Positions 42,632 through 51,945 are shown, counted from the stretch's first letter. The stretch is DNA of 64,000 nt from Mycobacterium sp. NBC_00419 (GCF_036023875.1 NZ_CP107931.1:4340001-4404000); one strand, 5' to 3'. A program made the numbers and translations. Notes: generated by a model from the letters alone, not told the origin.

Positions 42632-43954
42632 TTCATGGGGATGAGCAATTTTCGAAACGTGAGTCGATTCGCGATCGCGGCTGCCCTGGGCTGGGCAGCG
42701 CTGACCTTCCTGGCCTGCGGAACAGCAGCGGCCGACAACCCGTCCGGGAGCGCCGGCTCGGCCGACGGACACCCGACGCACAGCGTGACCTCCACGGCCG
42801 CCAAGGCGCACGGTCAGTCCGCGCGCCGCGTCTCTGGGACCGCCACGAGTGCGGCATCGACGGCGCGACGAGTGGCGTTGAGCACCAACAGATTCCGGGC
42901 CGTCGAACCCGTAAAGGCCCGGTCGGTGACCGCCCGGCCGGCCAGAGCGGAGAAGCCGGCCGTCAGTTCCCCGGCTACCGAAGCCTCGGACGTCCCCTAC
43001 GCCGACTGGAATGCGGACAGCGCGTTGTTCACCGGCCACCCGTCGTTGCTCAACCAGGTCTTCAACAATGCGCTGTGGGTACTCCAGCAGGTCACGTCTC
43101 ACACCGCGTCAGCGCCCACGTCCACGATGCTGAACCAGGCCACCCCACCCTGGTACGCCACGCTCGGGCTCACGGTGAGCCAGACCGAGTACGACGGGAT
43201 GCCGGTCTACACGCTGGCCCCGGCGGCCCCCTCGGGAAGCGTCGTGGTGGCCGTCCACGGCGGCGGGTACGTGAGTCAACCACTGGTCTTCGAGTGGTTG
43301 GCCGACGGCGCGATCGCGCGGCAGACCGGGGCGACCGTCGTGGTGCCGATCTACCCACTGGCCGGCGCCGGTGGGAGCGCCGCAACGGTGGTTCCGCAGT
43401 TCGCCGACTTTCTGACCACCCTGGTCGACGCTCACGGTGCCGAACACGTAAGCCTGATGGGGGCGTCGGCCGGCGGGGGACTGGCGCTTGCCGCGACGCA
43501 GGAGTTGGTGAGCCGCGGTGCGGCGACACCCGGCCGGATGGTGTTGATTTCGCCGTGGCTGGACGCGACGGTCAGTGATCCGGCCAGCCAGACCATTTGG
43601 GATCCCCTGCTCGACGTGGCACTGCTGCAGAGCTTCGGGCGGCAGTGGGCCGCCGGCCTGGATCCCGCCGATCCGCGGGTCAGCCCGCTCTACGGCTCGC
43701 TGGCAGGGTTGCCGCCGACGACGGTCTACAGCGGGTCCCACGACCTGCTCGCTCCCGACACGCTGCGGCTGCGCCGACAGGCCATCGCCCAGGGGCTCGA
43801 CATGACCTTCGTCCTGCGCGACCGTCAGTTCCACGGCTGGCCACTGTTCGTCCCGCTGCCGGACGCGGTGCTGTCGTTGCGGACCATCGAGACACAACTG
43901 GGTCTTACCGCAACGGCCCCGACACGCAAGGGCACTCGTCCGCGGCATGGCTGA
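42632..43954 (+). CDS. Secreted alpha/beta hydrolase (HSL-like)
   Basis: About 440 residues. N-terminal signal peptide (RFAIAAALGWAALTFLACG), a Ser/Ala-rich linker (about 30-115), then an HSL/acetyl-hydrolase-type catalytic domain: oxyanion HGGGYV, nucleophile in GASAGGGLAL, acid in SGSHDLLAPD, histidine in HGWPLF. ATG at 42632 or 42638, both after GGGGG. Probably a surface esterase or lipase. Confidence 0.85.
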   Translation, partial: FMGMSNFRNVSRFAIAAALGWAALTFLACGTAAADNPSGSAGSADGHPTHSVTSTAAKAHGQSARRVSGTATSAASTARRVALSTNRFRAVEPVKARSVTARPARAEKPAVSSPATEASDVPYADWNADSALFTGHPSLLNQVFNNALWVLQQVTSHTASAPTSTMLNQATPPWYATLGLTVSQTEYDGMPVYTLAPAAPSGSVVVAVHGGGYVSQPLVFEWLADGAIARQTGATVVVPIYPLAGAGGSAATVVPQFADFLTTLVDAHGAEHVSLMGASAGGGLALAATQELVSRGAATPGRMVLISPWLDATVSDPASQTIWDPLLDVALLQSFGRQWAAGLDPADPRVSPLYGSLAGLPPTTVYSGSHDLLAPDTLRLRRQAIAQGLDMTFVLRDRQFHGWPLFVPLPDAVLSLRTIETQLGLTATAPTRKGTRPRHG

Positions 43955-44012
43955 ACTTCCTGTCCAACCAGCATCCGGATTGCTACGGTGCGCTGGACGA
44001 AAGCGAGTGCTC

Positions 44013-44489
44013 ATGACACGCACGACGTATGCAGTGATTGTTCTGGCAGCGGTGGCCGGGTTGACGGGAACAGCGTGCAGCAACAGTGGCTCCACGACAA
44101 CCTCGACGACAACGGAGTCTGCGACCGCTTCCGCGAGCGCAGTCGACAAAGGCCAGTTACCCTCGCTGATACCGACGCTGGCCAATACCCAGGTCACCAA
44201 AGGGCCCGACGACATTGCCGACAACGGAATTCACCTTCACTTCCAGGTCCCCGGCTCGCCGGCTGACGTCATGAACGCCTTCAAGACCGCGCTGGCAGGC
44301 CAGAAGTGGGACCTCACCACGATCGTCAGCTCGGGCGGCAGTGATGGCGGCGGTGCCACCTATACCGGAAACAACGGCGCGGCCTACGGCGTGTTCGACG
44401 GCGGCGGATACAAGGACACCACCTACATCGACGTGTGTGCCTGGCCGTCCAAGCCGGCCGACCCCAACTGCACCCGCGGCGGCCGGTAA
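44013..44489 (+). CDS. Lipoprotein, 158 residues
   Basis: Signal peptide with lipobox LTGTAC, so residue Cys20 or nearby is lipidated. A Thr/Ser-rich linker follows (STTTSTTTESATASASA), then a small domain with about 100 residues ending in a cysteine pair (VCAWPSKPADPNC). The domain is not recognised. ATG at 44013; the longer frame from 43947 would spoil the signal peptide. Confidence 0.7.
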   Translation: MTRTTYAVIVLAAVAGLTGTACSNSGSTTTSTTTESATASASAVDKGQLPSLIPTLANTQVTKGPDDIADNGIHLHFQVPGSPADVMNAFKTALAGQKWDLTTIVSSGGSDGGGATYTGNNGAAYGVFDGGGYKDTTYIDVCAWPSKPADPNCTRGGR

Positions 44490-44521
44490 GCCATATTGAC
44501 CGACGGAAAGCCCTGTCTTCG

Positions 44522-45271
44522 ATGATGTTTCGAGGAGCAGGACGGCGGCATCGCGCCGCGCTCGTGATCGTGGCAGTGGTGGTGATTGCCGTTGTCGTCG
44601 CGTTGGTACTCGAACGGCGTCAACAGCCGGCCCGCGACGCCTCGGCGAACAGCACCTCGAGCCTGCTCGTCATGACGTGGGGCCCGAGCCTGTGCACCGT
44701 GGAGCGGGCCAATTCGGGCTGCCGCAGCGGGCACGTCGGCAACCTCGGCCCCACACTGATCCTGCATGGCCTGTGGCCGCAACCGTCGAGCGAAAAATAC
44801 TGTCCGCTGCCCTCGGGGCAACGCGATGCGAGCCTGCCGGCACTGAACCTGCCGCCGAATCTGCAAGCCGACCTGCGGTCGAAGATGTCCGACATCACGA
44901 TCCTGGCGCCGCACGAATGGAAGGCGCACGGCACCTGCTCGGGGGTCACCGCGCAGGAGTACTTCAGTGTCGCGGCATCCCTTGCCGGGCAGGCGATTCA
45001 GGTACTCAACCCGGCGTTCTTGAGCGCGCCGGGCGGCCGGGTGTCGCTGGAGGCGCTGCGCCGGGTCATCGGCGCTGCGTTCGGCCCGGAGGCAGCGAAA
45101 CGGGTCAGCCTGCGCTGCCGCGGCGACGACGGGCAGGCCGTCGCCTACGAGGTGCAGCTCTCCCTGCCGCCGGTGTCGGATCTGGTGCGCGACACCGTGG
45201 CCCTGCGCGACGTGATCACCAGGGGCCCAACGCTGTCCGGCGGCTGCAGACGGGGCGACGTACCGCGCTGA
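44522..45271 (+). CDS. RNase T2 family ribonuclease, membrane-anchored
   Basis: About 249 residues. One N-terminal membrane helix (ALVIVAVVVIAVVVALVL) after a basic start, then the RNase T2 domain facing outward. Both catalytic motifs are present: CAS I as LILHGLWPQ and CAS II as PHEWKAHGTCSG, with the expected cysteines. Catalytic histidines are in these motifs. It would cleave single-stranded RNA outside the cytoplasm. ATG at 44522 (or 44525). Follows the lipoprotein gene by 32 bases. Confidence 0.88.
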   Translation: MMFRGAGRRHRAALVIVAVVVIAVVVALVLERRQQPARDASANSTSSLLVMTWGPSLCTVERANSGCRSGHVGNLGPTLILHGLWPQPSSEKYCPLPSGQRDASLPALNLPPNLQADLRSKMSDITILAPHEWKAHGTCSGVTAQEYFSVAASLAGQAIQVLNPAFLSAPGGRVSLEALRRVIGAAFGPEAAKRVSLRCRGDDGQAVAYEVQLSLPPVSDLVRDTVALRDVITRGPTLSGGCRRGDVPR

Positions 45272-45371
45272 GGCCCGGGCGGGCGGCGATGTTGGGATCG
45301 GTAGCCGACGGCAGGCGGCCAAATTGTCGGGACGGCGTCGCAGTGGCGCCGCACCTGCGAAAGGACCACCG

Positions 45372-45656
45372 ATGAAGTTCCTGCCCCCCAACGTCGAGCA
45401 GCAGATCGCACGCGTCGATCGTCAGAAGAGCCTCGTCATCGCTATCAGCTCCGCACTGGTCGCGCTGTGGTGCGCCTACCGCGTCGTGTGGGCTCTGTAC
45501 CTGGCGGTGACCTACGACTTCCTGTTTGGCTCGCTGATCTTCTCGGTGATCCTGTGGGGAGTGATCGGCGTCGTCGCAGCGGTGTCCGCGATCGCGTTCT
45601 TCGGCCAGTACTCCAAGGGCCCGGCCCCCGCACCCGACGACACCAACCCGGTGTGA
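45372..45656 (+). CDS. Small membrane protein, 94 residues
   Basis: Two hydrophobic helices (VIAISSALVALWCAYRVVWAL; and LIFSVILWGVIGVVAAVSAIA) between a charged N-terminus and a short Pro-rich cytoplasmic tail. ATG at 45372 with AAAGGA upstream. Function unknown. Confidence 0.7.
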   Translation: MKFLPPNVEQQIARVDRQKSLVIAISSALVALWCAYRVVWALYLAVTYDFLFGSLIFSVILWGVIGVVAAVSAIAFFGQYSKGPAPAPDDTNPV

Positions 45657-45663
45657 GCCCAGG

Positions 45664-47085
45664 TCAGGGCAGCACGGTGTGCATCAGCATCACGTTGTAG
45701 GCCGACCACAGCGAGAGGTTGTAGTACACGTCTCGGCCGGTCGACCACGGGTGTAGGAACGGCGCGTAGATGCCGCCGGGGAACTGCATGGAGGACACCA
45801 GCATCTGCTCGGGTCCCCAAGGCCCCTGCGGCGCCGGCGCGGTGCGCATCACCACGTCGTTGTTGCCGTTGCAGTACAGCACCATGTACTGCTTGAGATA
45901 GGTGTTGAACTGTGCCGACATCTCGCCCACCGGGCCCGGGATCACCGGCGTGGCGGCCCCGGGGTTACCCGGGACCCACGAGTTGCTGCCCGAACTCCAG
46001 TACTCGTACTTGGTCAGGTCCGGGACGTAGGCGGGCTGCACGCGAGCGATGAACGCCGAGCCGCCGCGCCCGTTGGGCGTGCCGAAGGTGTACAGGTACG
46101 GGTCGCCCGGTCCGGGTTTGAGGAAGGCGCCCATCTGGAAGTTCTCGTTGCCCGCGTCGGGGGTGCGGATGGTTCCCGGGTACACACCCCAGGTTTCGCC
46201 GTTGTTGTCGGAGACCGCGATCGCCGAGTAGTTGGTGGTCCACGCGCCGTTGGCGTCCCAGCTCTTGATGGACATGAAGTTCATGAACTGCTTGCCACCG
46301 AAGCCGACCCCGGCCGTCGGGATGATCCCGGTCTCTTCCGGTGCGGTGTTGATGCTGTTGACCACCTGTTTGGAGATGCCCTGGCGCCAGACCGGCGACC
46401 CGGAATACGGATTGCCGGGCACACCGTCGGCCACGGCGACGGTGTTCGCCAGCGACCGGTCCTGGGTGCGGAACAGCGTGTTGTATCGCCACTGCTTGCC
46501 CGGAATCTGGCAGAAACCGTTGGTGTCGCCGAACGCCATCAGCACCTGCTGATTAGCGGAATCGCCGTTGTCCCACATGATTCCGAGGTCGGTACCGGTG
46601 ATCGCGAAACGCTCGACGGTGCGGTTGGGGCTGTCCGGGCCGGTGACCCAGCCGACCAGCGACGTTCCGGGCGGTGCCGTCGACGGTGCCGGTTGCACCG
46701 CCGCTGCCGGGGCCTGTTGCACGACCTGGGGGGTCTGCGTAGTGGCGGCGCCGGGCTGGGGAGACGGCGCGACCGCCGCCTCCTTTTGCACCTGACCCGA
46801 TTTGGGTATCAGCGCTTTGATGATCGCCAGCGGCAGCTGGCCGAGTTTGGGCAGCGGCGCTGCATCGTTGGCGCCGGTGGGCTTGTGCCCGATCGGGCGG
46901 TCAAAAGGTGCGATCCGGGAGGGGTTGGGAATCTCGAACGCCTGATTGGGCTGCGGCTGGGCTTGCGCGGCCGCGCCCTGACACGGCTCCGCGCTCGCGG
47001 GCGGCGCGGTACACAGCGAGGCGCACAGTCCGAGGACAAGCACCGACGCCGTCGATCGCGCGGGAATTCGGGAACGCGGCGCCAC
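45664..47085 (-). CDS. DUF4185 secreted protein
   Basis: A 473-residue exported protein. Signal peptide about 1-33 (STASVLVLGLCASLCTAPP then ASA), a Pro/Gln-rich linker (about 35-140), and a DUF4185 beta-propeller-like domain with FGDTNGFCQIPG, SIKSWDANGAWTTNYSAIA and PHPWSTGRDVYYNLSLWSAYNVML-type blocks. The family resembles glycoside hydrolase propellers and is common in mycobacteria; no activity is established. GTG at 47085 with GAAAGG upstream. Confidence 0.85.
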   Translation of the reverse strand: MAPRSRIPARSTASVLVLGLCASLCTAPPASAEPCQGAAAQAQPQPNQAFEIPNPSRIAPFDRPIGHKPTGANDAAPLPKLGQLPLAIIKALIPKSGQVQKEAAVAPSPQPGAATTQTPQVVQQAPAAAVQPAPSTAPPGTSLVGWVTGPDSPNRTVERFAITGTDLGIMWDNGDSANQQVLMAFGDTNGFCQIPGKQWRYNTLFRTQDRSLANTVAVADGVPGNPYSGSPVWRQGISKQVVNSINTAPEETGIIPTAGVGFGGKQFMNFMSIKSWDANGAWTTNYSAIAVSDNNGETWGVYPGTIRTPDAGNENFQMGAFLKPGPGDPYLYTFGTPNGRGGSAFIARVQPAYVPDLTKYEYWSSGSNSWVPGNPGAATPVIPGPVGEMSAQFNTYLKQYMVLYCNGNNDVVMRTAPAPQGPWGPEQMLVSSMQFPGGIYAPFLHPWSTGRDVYYNLSLWSAYNVMLMHTVLP

Positions 47086-47301
47086 AGCACACCTTTCGGG
47101 GCGAGACGTCGCAAGAGACGCCAGAAGGATGACCAAAGTGACGATAGTTATTGAAGTGACAGTTGTGACCAGTGATACCCAAAGCGGTGTTCATCCGTGA
47201 CCGTGTCGCAATCAGGTCGGTTGGTGTCCGGCAGGCGAACACTGGGCCACCGGATTTCGACGTTTTCCCATCGTTTTGGGCCAGACGGGCACACTGGGAG
47301 C

Positions 47302-48144
47302 GTGATCACGCGGACGACGGCATTCGTTGCCGGCCTCATCGTTGTCGCCGCACTCACCACTGGACCCGCGTGGGCCGCCCCTGGTGATCCGCCGGGTGCA
47401 CTGACCTTCGGCGGCATGCAGCGCACCTACGTCCTGCACGTCCCCCCGGGCCTCCAGAACCCGTCGGGTCTGGTCATCAACCTGCACGGCGCCGGGCAGA
47501 CCGGCGCCATCCAGGCCGGGGTCACCAACTACAACGCAATCGCCGACCGGTACGGGTTCGTCGTGGCCTACCCCGACGGCATCGACATGAGCTGGGCAGA
47601 CGGGCGTGGCGCTTCGGTGCCCGACCGGGACGGGGTCGACGACGTCGGATTCCTCGCCGCGCTGATTGGCCAACTCAGTCGCGATTTCGGCATTCCACCG
47701 GGGCGCGTCTTCGTGACCGGGATGTCGGCCGGCGCGTTCATGGCCAACCGGCTGGCGTGTGACCGGGCCGACCTGGTGTCGGCGGTCGCGCCGGTGGCCG
47801 GAACGCTGGGAGTCGGGGTGGCGTGCAACCCCTCCAAGCCGGTCTCGGTGCTCGCCATTCACGGCACCGACGATCCGGTGGTGCCCTTCGCCGGGGGACC
47901 CATGGTGGGGCGCGGCGGGCCCAGCGAGATCGTCAGCGCACCGGCGATGGCAGAACGGTGGCGGGCGCTGGATCAATGCCCGAGTGTGCCCGCGCCGAAC
48001 CCGCAGGGATTCACGGTGAGCGGTTGCGCCGGCGGAACCCAGGTCGAGTTCGTCAGCGTCAATGGCGCAGGGCACACCTGGCCGATGAACCCGGCCGTCG
48101 ACGCGTCCGCGGCCACTGGACAGTTCTTCGCCTCGCGGGTCTGA
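47302..48144 (+). CDS. Secreted PHB-depolymerase/LpqC-like esterase
   Basis: A 280-residue exported esterase. Signal peptide about 1-25 (AFVAGLIVVAALTTGPAWA). Nucleophile in TGMSAGAFM, oxyanion region NLHGAGQTG, acid in HGTDDPVVPF and histidine in GAGHTWP, the pattern of polyhydroxybutyrate-depolymerase-like and feruloyl-type esterases. GTG at 47302 with GGGAG upstream. Divergent from DUF4185. Confidence 0.88.
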   Translation: MITRTTAFVAGLIVVAALTTGPAWAAPGDPPGALTFGGMQRTYVLHVPPGLQNPSGLVINLHGAGQTGAIQAGVTNYNAIADRYGFVVAYPDGIDMSWADGRGASVPDRDGVDDVGFLAALIGQLSRDFGIPPGRVFVTGMSAGAFMANRLACDRADLVSAVAPVAGTLGVGVACNPSKPVSVLAIHGTDDPVVPFAGGPMVGRGGPSEIVSAPAMAERWRALDQCPSVPAPNPQGFTVSGCAGGTQVEFVSVNGAGHTWPMNPAVDASAATGQFFASRV

Positions 48145-48208
48145 GCCCTTCTCGCCACGTGGCGACGAATCACGTTGGCCGACAACGTCTTCTATTCCGG
48201 TACGGGCG

Positions 48209-48610
48209 TCACTCCACGGACTGCCAGTTGTGCTCCAGCCACTCCAGGTAGCCGTGCTCGGCGGCGCTCAGCGTGCTGACCCGGATCGGGACGTGCTTCT
48301 TCCGTTCCGGTGAATGTGGCCTGTGCGGGCGCTGATTCCACGCGTCGGTACCTTCCCGGGCCCGCCAATAGGCATCGCTGGGACTGGGGAAGCGCCACGA
48401 CTTGCGGGTGCGCGACACCTCGGCCAGGCTGCCGTCCGCCTGCAGGAACCACAGTCTCTTGTCATTGCCGACTAGCAGGGGACGGGCCCGCTTTCCCTGG
48501 CGCGGGACGTGCTGATGTGCCCACGCCGCCAGGGTCTGCAGATCGTCGCAGACCGCGTACGGCGGGATACCCGGCAGGAAGAACCACGTCGCTTCGAACA
48601 CTTCGGCCAT
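48209..48610 (-). CDS. Hypothetical protein, 133 residues
   Basis: A soluble basic protein with many aromatic and tryptophan residues (FEATWFFLPG, SPSDAYWRAREG, HGYLEWLEHNWQ). A strong site, AAGAGGAGA, lies upstream of the ATG at 48610, so it is a real gene. No recognisable motif. Confidence 0.65.
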   Translation of the reverse strand: MAEVFEATWFFLPGIPPYAVCDDLQTLAAWAHQHVPRQGKRARPLLVGNDKRLWFLQADGSLAEVSRTRKSWRFPSPSDAYWRAREGTDAWNQRPHRPHSPERKKHVPIRVSTLSAAEHGYLEWLEHNWQSVE

Positions 48611-48664
48611 CGTCGTCTCCTCTTGGCCCTGGGGCAGACAACGTAACGGCGGGCACCGACAACC

Positions 48665-49168
48665 TCAGCGCCGAGCAGACCCGGTCATCGGCTGGCCGTC
48701 GGTGCCCTGCAGCAGGCAGATCACCGTGCTCGGGTACGGGTTGTTCGAGGTGCGATCCTGCTCGGAGTCGATGAGGTAGCTCAGGGTGTACGGCCCTCCG
48801 CCGGTGTACCTGGCCAGCCCGGCGTCGCACTGCTGATTGCCGACGCCGGTCAGCGCGGCGTTGACCGGTATCGGTGCGCGCAGAAATGTCTCGGCCTGGT
48901 GCGGGCCGGCGCAGTCGACGACGGACACCATCACCACCGCGGGATCGCTCGGGGGCGGATCGGCCAGGCAGTCGCCGGCCTGCAAGTCCACCCACCTGAC
49001 GGTGCGCGGCGCCGGCGCCGGAGCCGGGATGGCGACGACGGTGGTGGTCTGGGTCGCCGTGCTCGATGACGTCGTGGTCAGGGTTGCCGTGGTGTACGGA
49101 CTGCCGCCGCATGCCGCGACCGCAGACAGGCCCACAGCGGCCGTCGCGCCCCACAGCACCTTTCGCAT
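48665..49168 (-). CDS. Lipoprotein with septum-formation-like domain
   Basis: A 167-residue lipoprotein: signal peptide ending in lipobox LSAVAAC, a Thr-rich linker, then a domain with WVDLQAGDCLADPPP and VDCAGPHQAETF, the cysteine pattern of the actinobacterial septum-formation-like domain. It is anchored outside the membrane. Role unknown. Confidence 0.72.
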   Translation of the reverse strand: MRKVLWGATAAVGLSAVAACGGSPYTTATLTTTSSSTATQTTTVVAIPAPAPAPRTVRWVDLQAGDCLADPPPSDPAVVMVSVVDCAGPHQAETFLRAPIPVNAALTGVGNQQCDAGLARYTGGGPYTLSYLIDSEQDRTSNNPYPSTVICLLQGTDGQPMTGSARR

Positions 49169-49220
49169 ACCGCCGTGTTTACCCGACCGGCTCGGGCGGG
49201 TGCAGCAGAACCTTCCAGGT

Positions 49221-49343
49221 TCACTCGCCGCCGTCGCAGCGGTACAGGCCGACGGTCACCGAGGCACTGCGGCGGGTGATCACCGACCAGCGGGCGCCGG
49301 CATCCTGCCAGCGCTGCAACACCGCCACCGGATTGTCGCCCAT
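49221..49343 (-). CDS. Small conserved-type protein, 40 residues
   Basis: A complete short frame on the minus strand from ATG at 49343 to TGA at 49221. It begins MGDNPVAVLQRWQDAGARW and ends VGLYRCDGGE. The layout (short helix with LQRWxDxGAxW, two strands, LxRCDGGEE-type end) resembles small proteins seen in other mycobacteria. GGGGTG lies just upstream of the start. Function unknown. Confidence 0.6.
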   Translation of the reverse strand: MGDNPVAVLQRWQDAGARWSVITRRSASVTVGLYRCDGGE

Positions 49344-49375
49344 CACCCCATGATGCCCGTGCGATGATCCCGAGC

Positions 49376-50236
49376 ATGCGACTCGGCTTGCACGCACTCG
49401 GGATCGGATCAGGTTCCGGGCGGGAAGTCATCGAATCCGTCGCCCGCTCTGCTGAGCAGCACGGCTTCGCCACGTTGTGGTCCGGCGAGCACGTGGTGAT
49501 GGTCGACGAGTCGGCATCGCGTTACCCGTATGCCGACGACGGACAGATCGCGGTGCCCGCGATCGCGGACTGGATCGACCCGATGATCGGGCTGTCGTTC
49601 GCCGCCGCGGCGACACACAGCATCGGTCTGGCGACCGGAGTGCTGCTGCTCCCCGAACACAACCCGGTGATCGTCGCCAAGCAGGCCGCCAGCCTGGACA
49701 AGCTCAGCGGCGGCCGATTCGCGCTCGGGGTCGGAATCGGTTGGTCCCGTGAGGAATTCGACGCTCTCGGTATCCCCTTCGAGCGTCGTGCGGCCCGCAC
49801 CGCCGACTACGTCGCCGCCATGCGCATCCTGTGGCGCGACGACATCGCCTCCCACGCAGGAGAATTCACCAAGTTCTCGGCGATCCGGGTGAACCCGAAA
49901 CCGGTGCACAACCGCGGAATCCCGATCCTGTTCGGCGGAAACAGCGAGCCCGCACTGCGCCGGGTCGCACAGTGGGGTGACGGCTGGTACGGCTTCAACC
50001 TGCGCGACACCGACGAGGTCGCCGCCAAACTGGCCACGCTGCATCGGTTGTGCGAGGAGACCGGTCGGGACGCCGGCGAACTGCGGCTGGCCGTCGCGCT
50101 GGCCGATCCGCACCCGTCGGACACCGCCCGCCTGGCAGAGTTGGGAGTCGACGAACACGTTCTGGTGGCTTCGCCGCCGGAGGACCCGGACCAGGCTGCA
50201 GAATGGGTCGGGGGTCTCGCCGCAGCGTGGCAGTGA
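49376..50236 (+). CDS. F420-dependent LLM-class oxidoreductase
   Basis: A 286-residue luciferase-like TIM-barrel enzyme. Features: WSGEHVVMVDE near residue 35, LLPEHNPVIVAKQAASLDKLSGGRFALGVGIGW, split here as a well-known F420-family block, and PILFGGNSEPALRRVA. Uses coenzyme F420 for hydride transfer in most mycobacterial members. ATG at 49376 gives the usual MRLGLHALG start; an ATG at 49364 is also in frame. Followed by two small genes in the same direction. Confidence 0.88.
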   Translation: MRLGLHALGIGSGSGREVIESVARSAEQHGFATLWSGEHVVMVDESASRYPYADDGQIAVPAIADWIDPMIGLSFAAAATHSIGLATGVLLLPEHNPVIVAKQAASLDKLSGGRFALGVGIGWSREEFDALGIPFERRAARTADYVAAMRILWRDDIASHAGEFTKFSAIRVNPKPVHNRGIPILFGGNSEPALRRVAQWGDGWYGFNLRDTDEVAAKLATLHRLCEETGRDAGELRLAVALADPHPSDTARLAELGVDEHVLVASPPEDPDQAAEWVGGLAAAWQ

Positions 50237-50245
50237 GGGGGAGTC

Positions 50246-50680
50246 GTGGACACCTGGGTCGCGGTCGCGGTGGCAGTGATCTTCGTATGGCTGGGCATGG
50301 TGCTGGCGATCTCGTTCATCGAGGCGCCGCTGAAGTTCCGGGCTCCCGGCGTCACCATTGCGCTCGGCCTGGGAATCGGGCGGCTGGTGTTCCGCGCGCT
50401 CAACGCCTGTGAGATCGCCCTGGCGATCGTCGTGGTGGCCGCGTTGGTGGCCGGCAGGCCCGGCGTCGGCGTCATCGCGGGGGCCCTGGTGGCCATCGGT
50501 GCGCTGCTGGTCCAGGTGATCGGACTGCGGCCCGCGCTGACCAAACGTTCCGATGCCGTGTTGGCCGATCCCAGCCAAGCCGAGGCGGGCCGCTCGCACG
50601 CGCACTTCGTCTACGTCGGGTTCGAGATCGTCAAAGTCGTGGCACTGCTGGTCACCGGCGTCCTGCTGCTGACCGCGTGA
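50246..50680 (+). CDS. Four-helix membrane protein, 144 residues
   Basis: Four hydrophobic segments (VAVAVAVIFVWLGMVLAI, IALAIVVVAALVA, GVIAGALVAIGALLVQVIG, VKVVALLVTGVLLLT) with a conserved-looking SFIEAPLKFRAPG after the first, as in small DUF4149-like proteins. GTG start 9 bases after the LLM gene, with GAGGGGGAG upstream. Confidence 0.65.
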   Translation: MDTWVAVAVAVIFVWLGMVLAISFIEAPLKFRAPGVTIALGLGIGRLVFRALNACEIALAIVVVAALVAGRPGVGVIAGALVAIGALLVQVIGLRPALTKRSDAVLADPSQAEAGRSHAHFVYVGFEIVKVVALLVTGVLLLTA

Positions 50681-50696
50681 AATTACGGAGGAAGTC

Positions 50697-51032
50697 ATGG
50701 AGTTCGTATCTCTGTCCCAGCTCGCCGACGAGCATCTCGAGGCCGCGCGGTCGTCGAACAGCGGCCGCTCGGCGCACACCGTGCACGGCGGCCATGACCA
50801 TCAGCTTCGCCAGACCCTCATCGCCTTGGCCGCCGGTCGCGACCTCAGCGAGCACCAGAGCCCGGGGGAGACCACGCTGCAGGTGCTGCGCGGTCACGTC
50901 CAGTTGGCCACCGCCGACGACAGCTGGGACGGCCTGCCCGGCGACCTGCTGGTGGTGCCACGCGAGCGGCACGGGCTGCACGCCGTAGACGACTCGGCGA
51001 TCCTGCTGACCGTGCTGTCACCTATGTCGTGA
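50697..51032 (+). CDS. Cupin domain protein
   Basis: A 111-residue single-cupin protein. Metal ligand positions are visible as GGHDHQLRQ, and the second motif region as GDLLVVPRERHGLHAV. Fold is clear, substrate unknown. GGAGGAA precedes the ATG; last in the LLM operon. Confidence 0.8.
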   Translation: MEFVSLSQLADEHLEAARSSNSGRSAHTVHGGHDHQLRQTLIALAAGRDLSEHQSPGETTLQVLRGHVQLATADDSWDGLPGDLLVVPRERHGLHAVDDSAILLTVLSPMS

Positions 51033-51124
51033 ACTCACACAGCGCGCGCTCGGCATCTTGGTTCTGGCCTTCATGAAAAGTTTTGGCCTGCATAAGAAGT
51101 TGTCGCGCGGGTAGGCTGCGGCGC

Positions 51125-51931
51125 ATGGGAGCGCGCACCGGGTACGCCGATGGGACGTTCAGCTGGGTCGACCTGGCCACGACGGACCCGGCGGCCGCCA
51201 CAGCGTTCTATGGGACGCTCTTCGGCTGGACGCCGGACGAGCGACGCATGCCGGACGGTTGCTCGTACACGGTGTTGCGTCGCGAGCAGCAGGAGGTCGC
51301 CGGGCTCTATGCGCTCGGGGCGACCGACCCCGCCGGTGGTGAGGCACGCTGGAACTCGCACGTCTCGGTCGCCGACGTCGACGCGATGGCAGCCCGCGCC
51401 CGTGCGTTGGGAGGCACCGTCCTCGCCGGGCCTCTGGATTTCGGAGACCGAGGGCGATTGGTAGTCGTGCGCGATCCGCGCGGGTCCGTCATCTACCTCT
51501 GTCAGCCCGGCCGGCACTTCGGCGCAACCTGCGTGAACGAGCCCGGCTGCCTGACGTGGAATGAGCTCACCACCCCGGATGTCGATGCCCTGATCGCCTT
51601 CTACTCTGGCCTGTTCGGCTGGCGCATCGAGTTTCTCGCTGGCATGCCGATGCCTTACTGGGTGATCCGTGTGGGAGCACCTGGGGTGCTGGTGCCTTCG
51701 GGCGACAACGGCGGGCTACGCGGTCTGACAGCAGCGGACGCTGGCGTGCCGTCGTGCTGGCTGCCCTACTTCGTCGTGGCCGACGTGACCGAGGCCGGCG
51801 CAGTCGCGGTCGCCGCCGGCGGCACGGTTCTCGCGGGGCCGGCCGAGCAGCCGAAAGGCCGCTTCAGCCTGTTGCGCGACCCTCAGGGCGCCAGCTTCCT
51901 GGTCTTCGAAAGCAACAAGCTCGACCCGTGA
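51125..51931 (+). CDS. VOC (glyoxalase) family protein, two domains
   Basis: A 268-residue protein of two VOC domains: residues about 8-125 (WVDLATTDPAAATAFYGTLF) and 140-265 (WNELTTPDVDALIAFYSGLF). Each repeats the domain start and the following strand pattern. Similar proteins act as dioxygenases, lyases or antibiotic-binding proteins; no specific role is indicated. ATG at 51125. Confidence 0.82.
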   Translation: MGARTGYADGTFSWVDLATTDPAAATAFYGTLFGWTPDERRMPDGCSYTVLRREQQEVAGLYALGATDPAGGEARWNSHVSVADVDAMAARARALGGTVLAGPLDFGDRGRLVVVRDPRGSVIYLCQPGRHFGATCVNEPGCLTWNELTTPDVDALIAFYSGLFGWRIEFLAGMPMPYWVIRVGAPGVLVPSGDNGGLRGLTAADAGVPSCWLPYFVVADVTEAGAVAVAAGGTVLAGPAEQPKGRFSLLRDPQGASFLVFESNKLDP

Positions 51932-51945
51932 AGGGCGGAGCCAGC

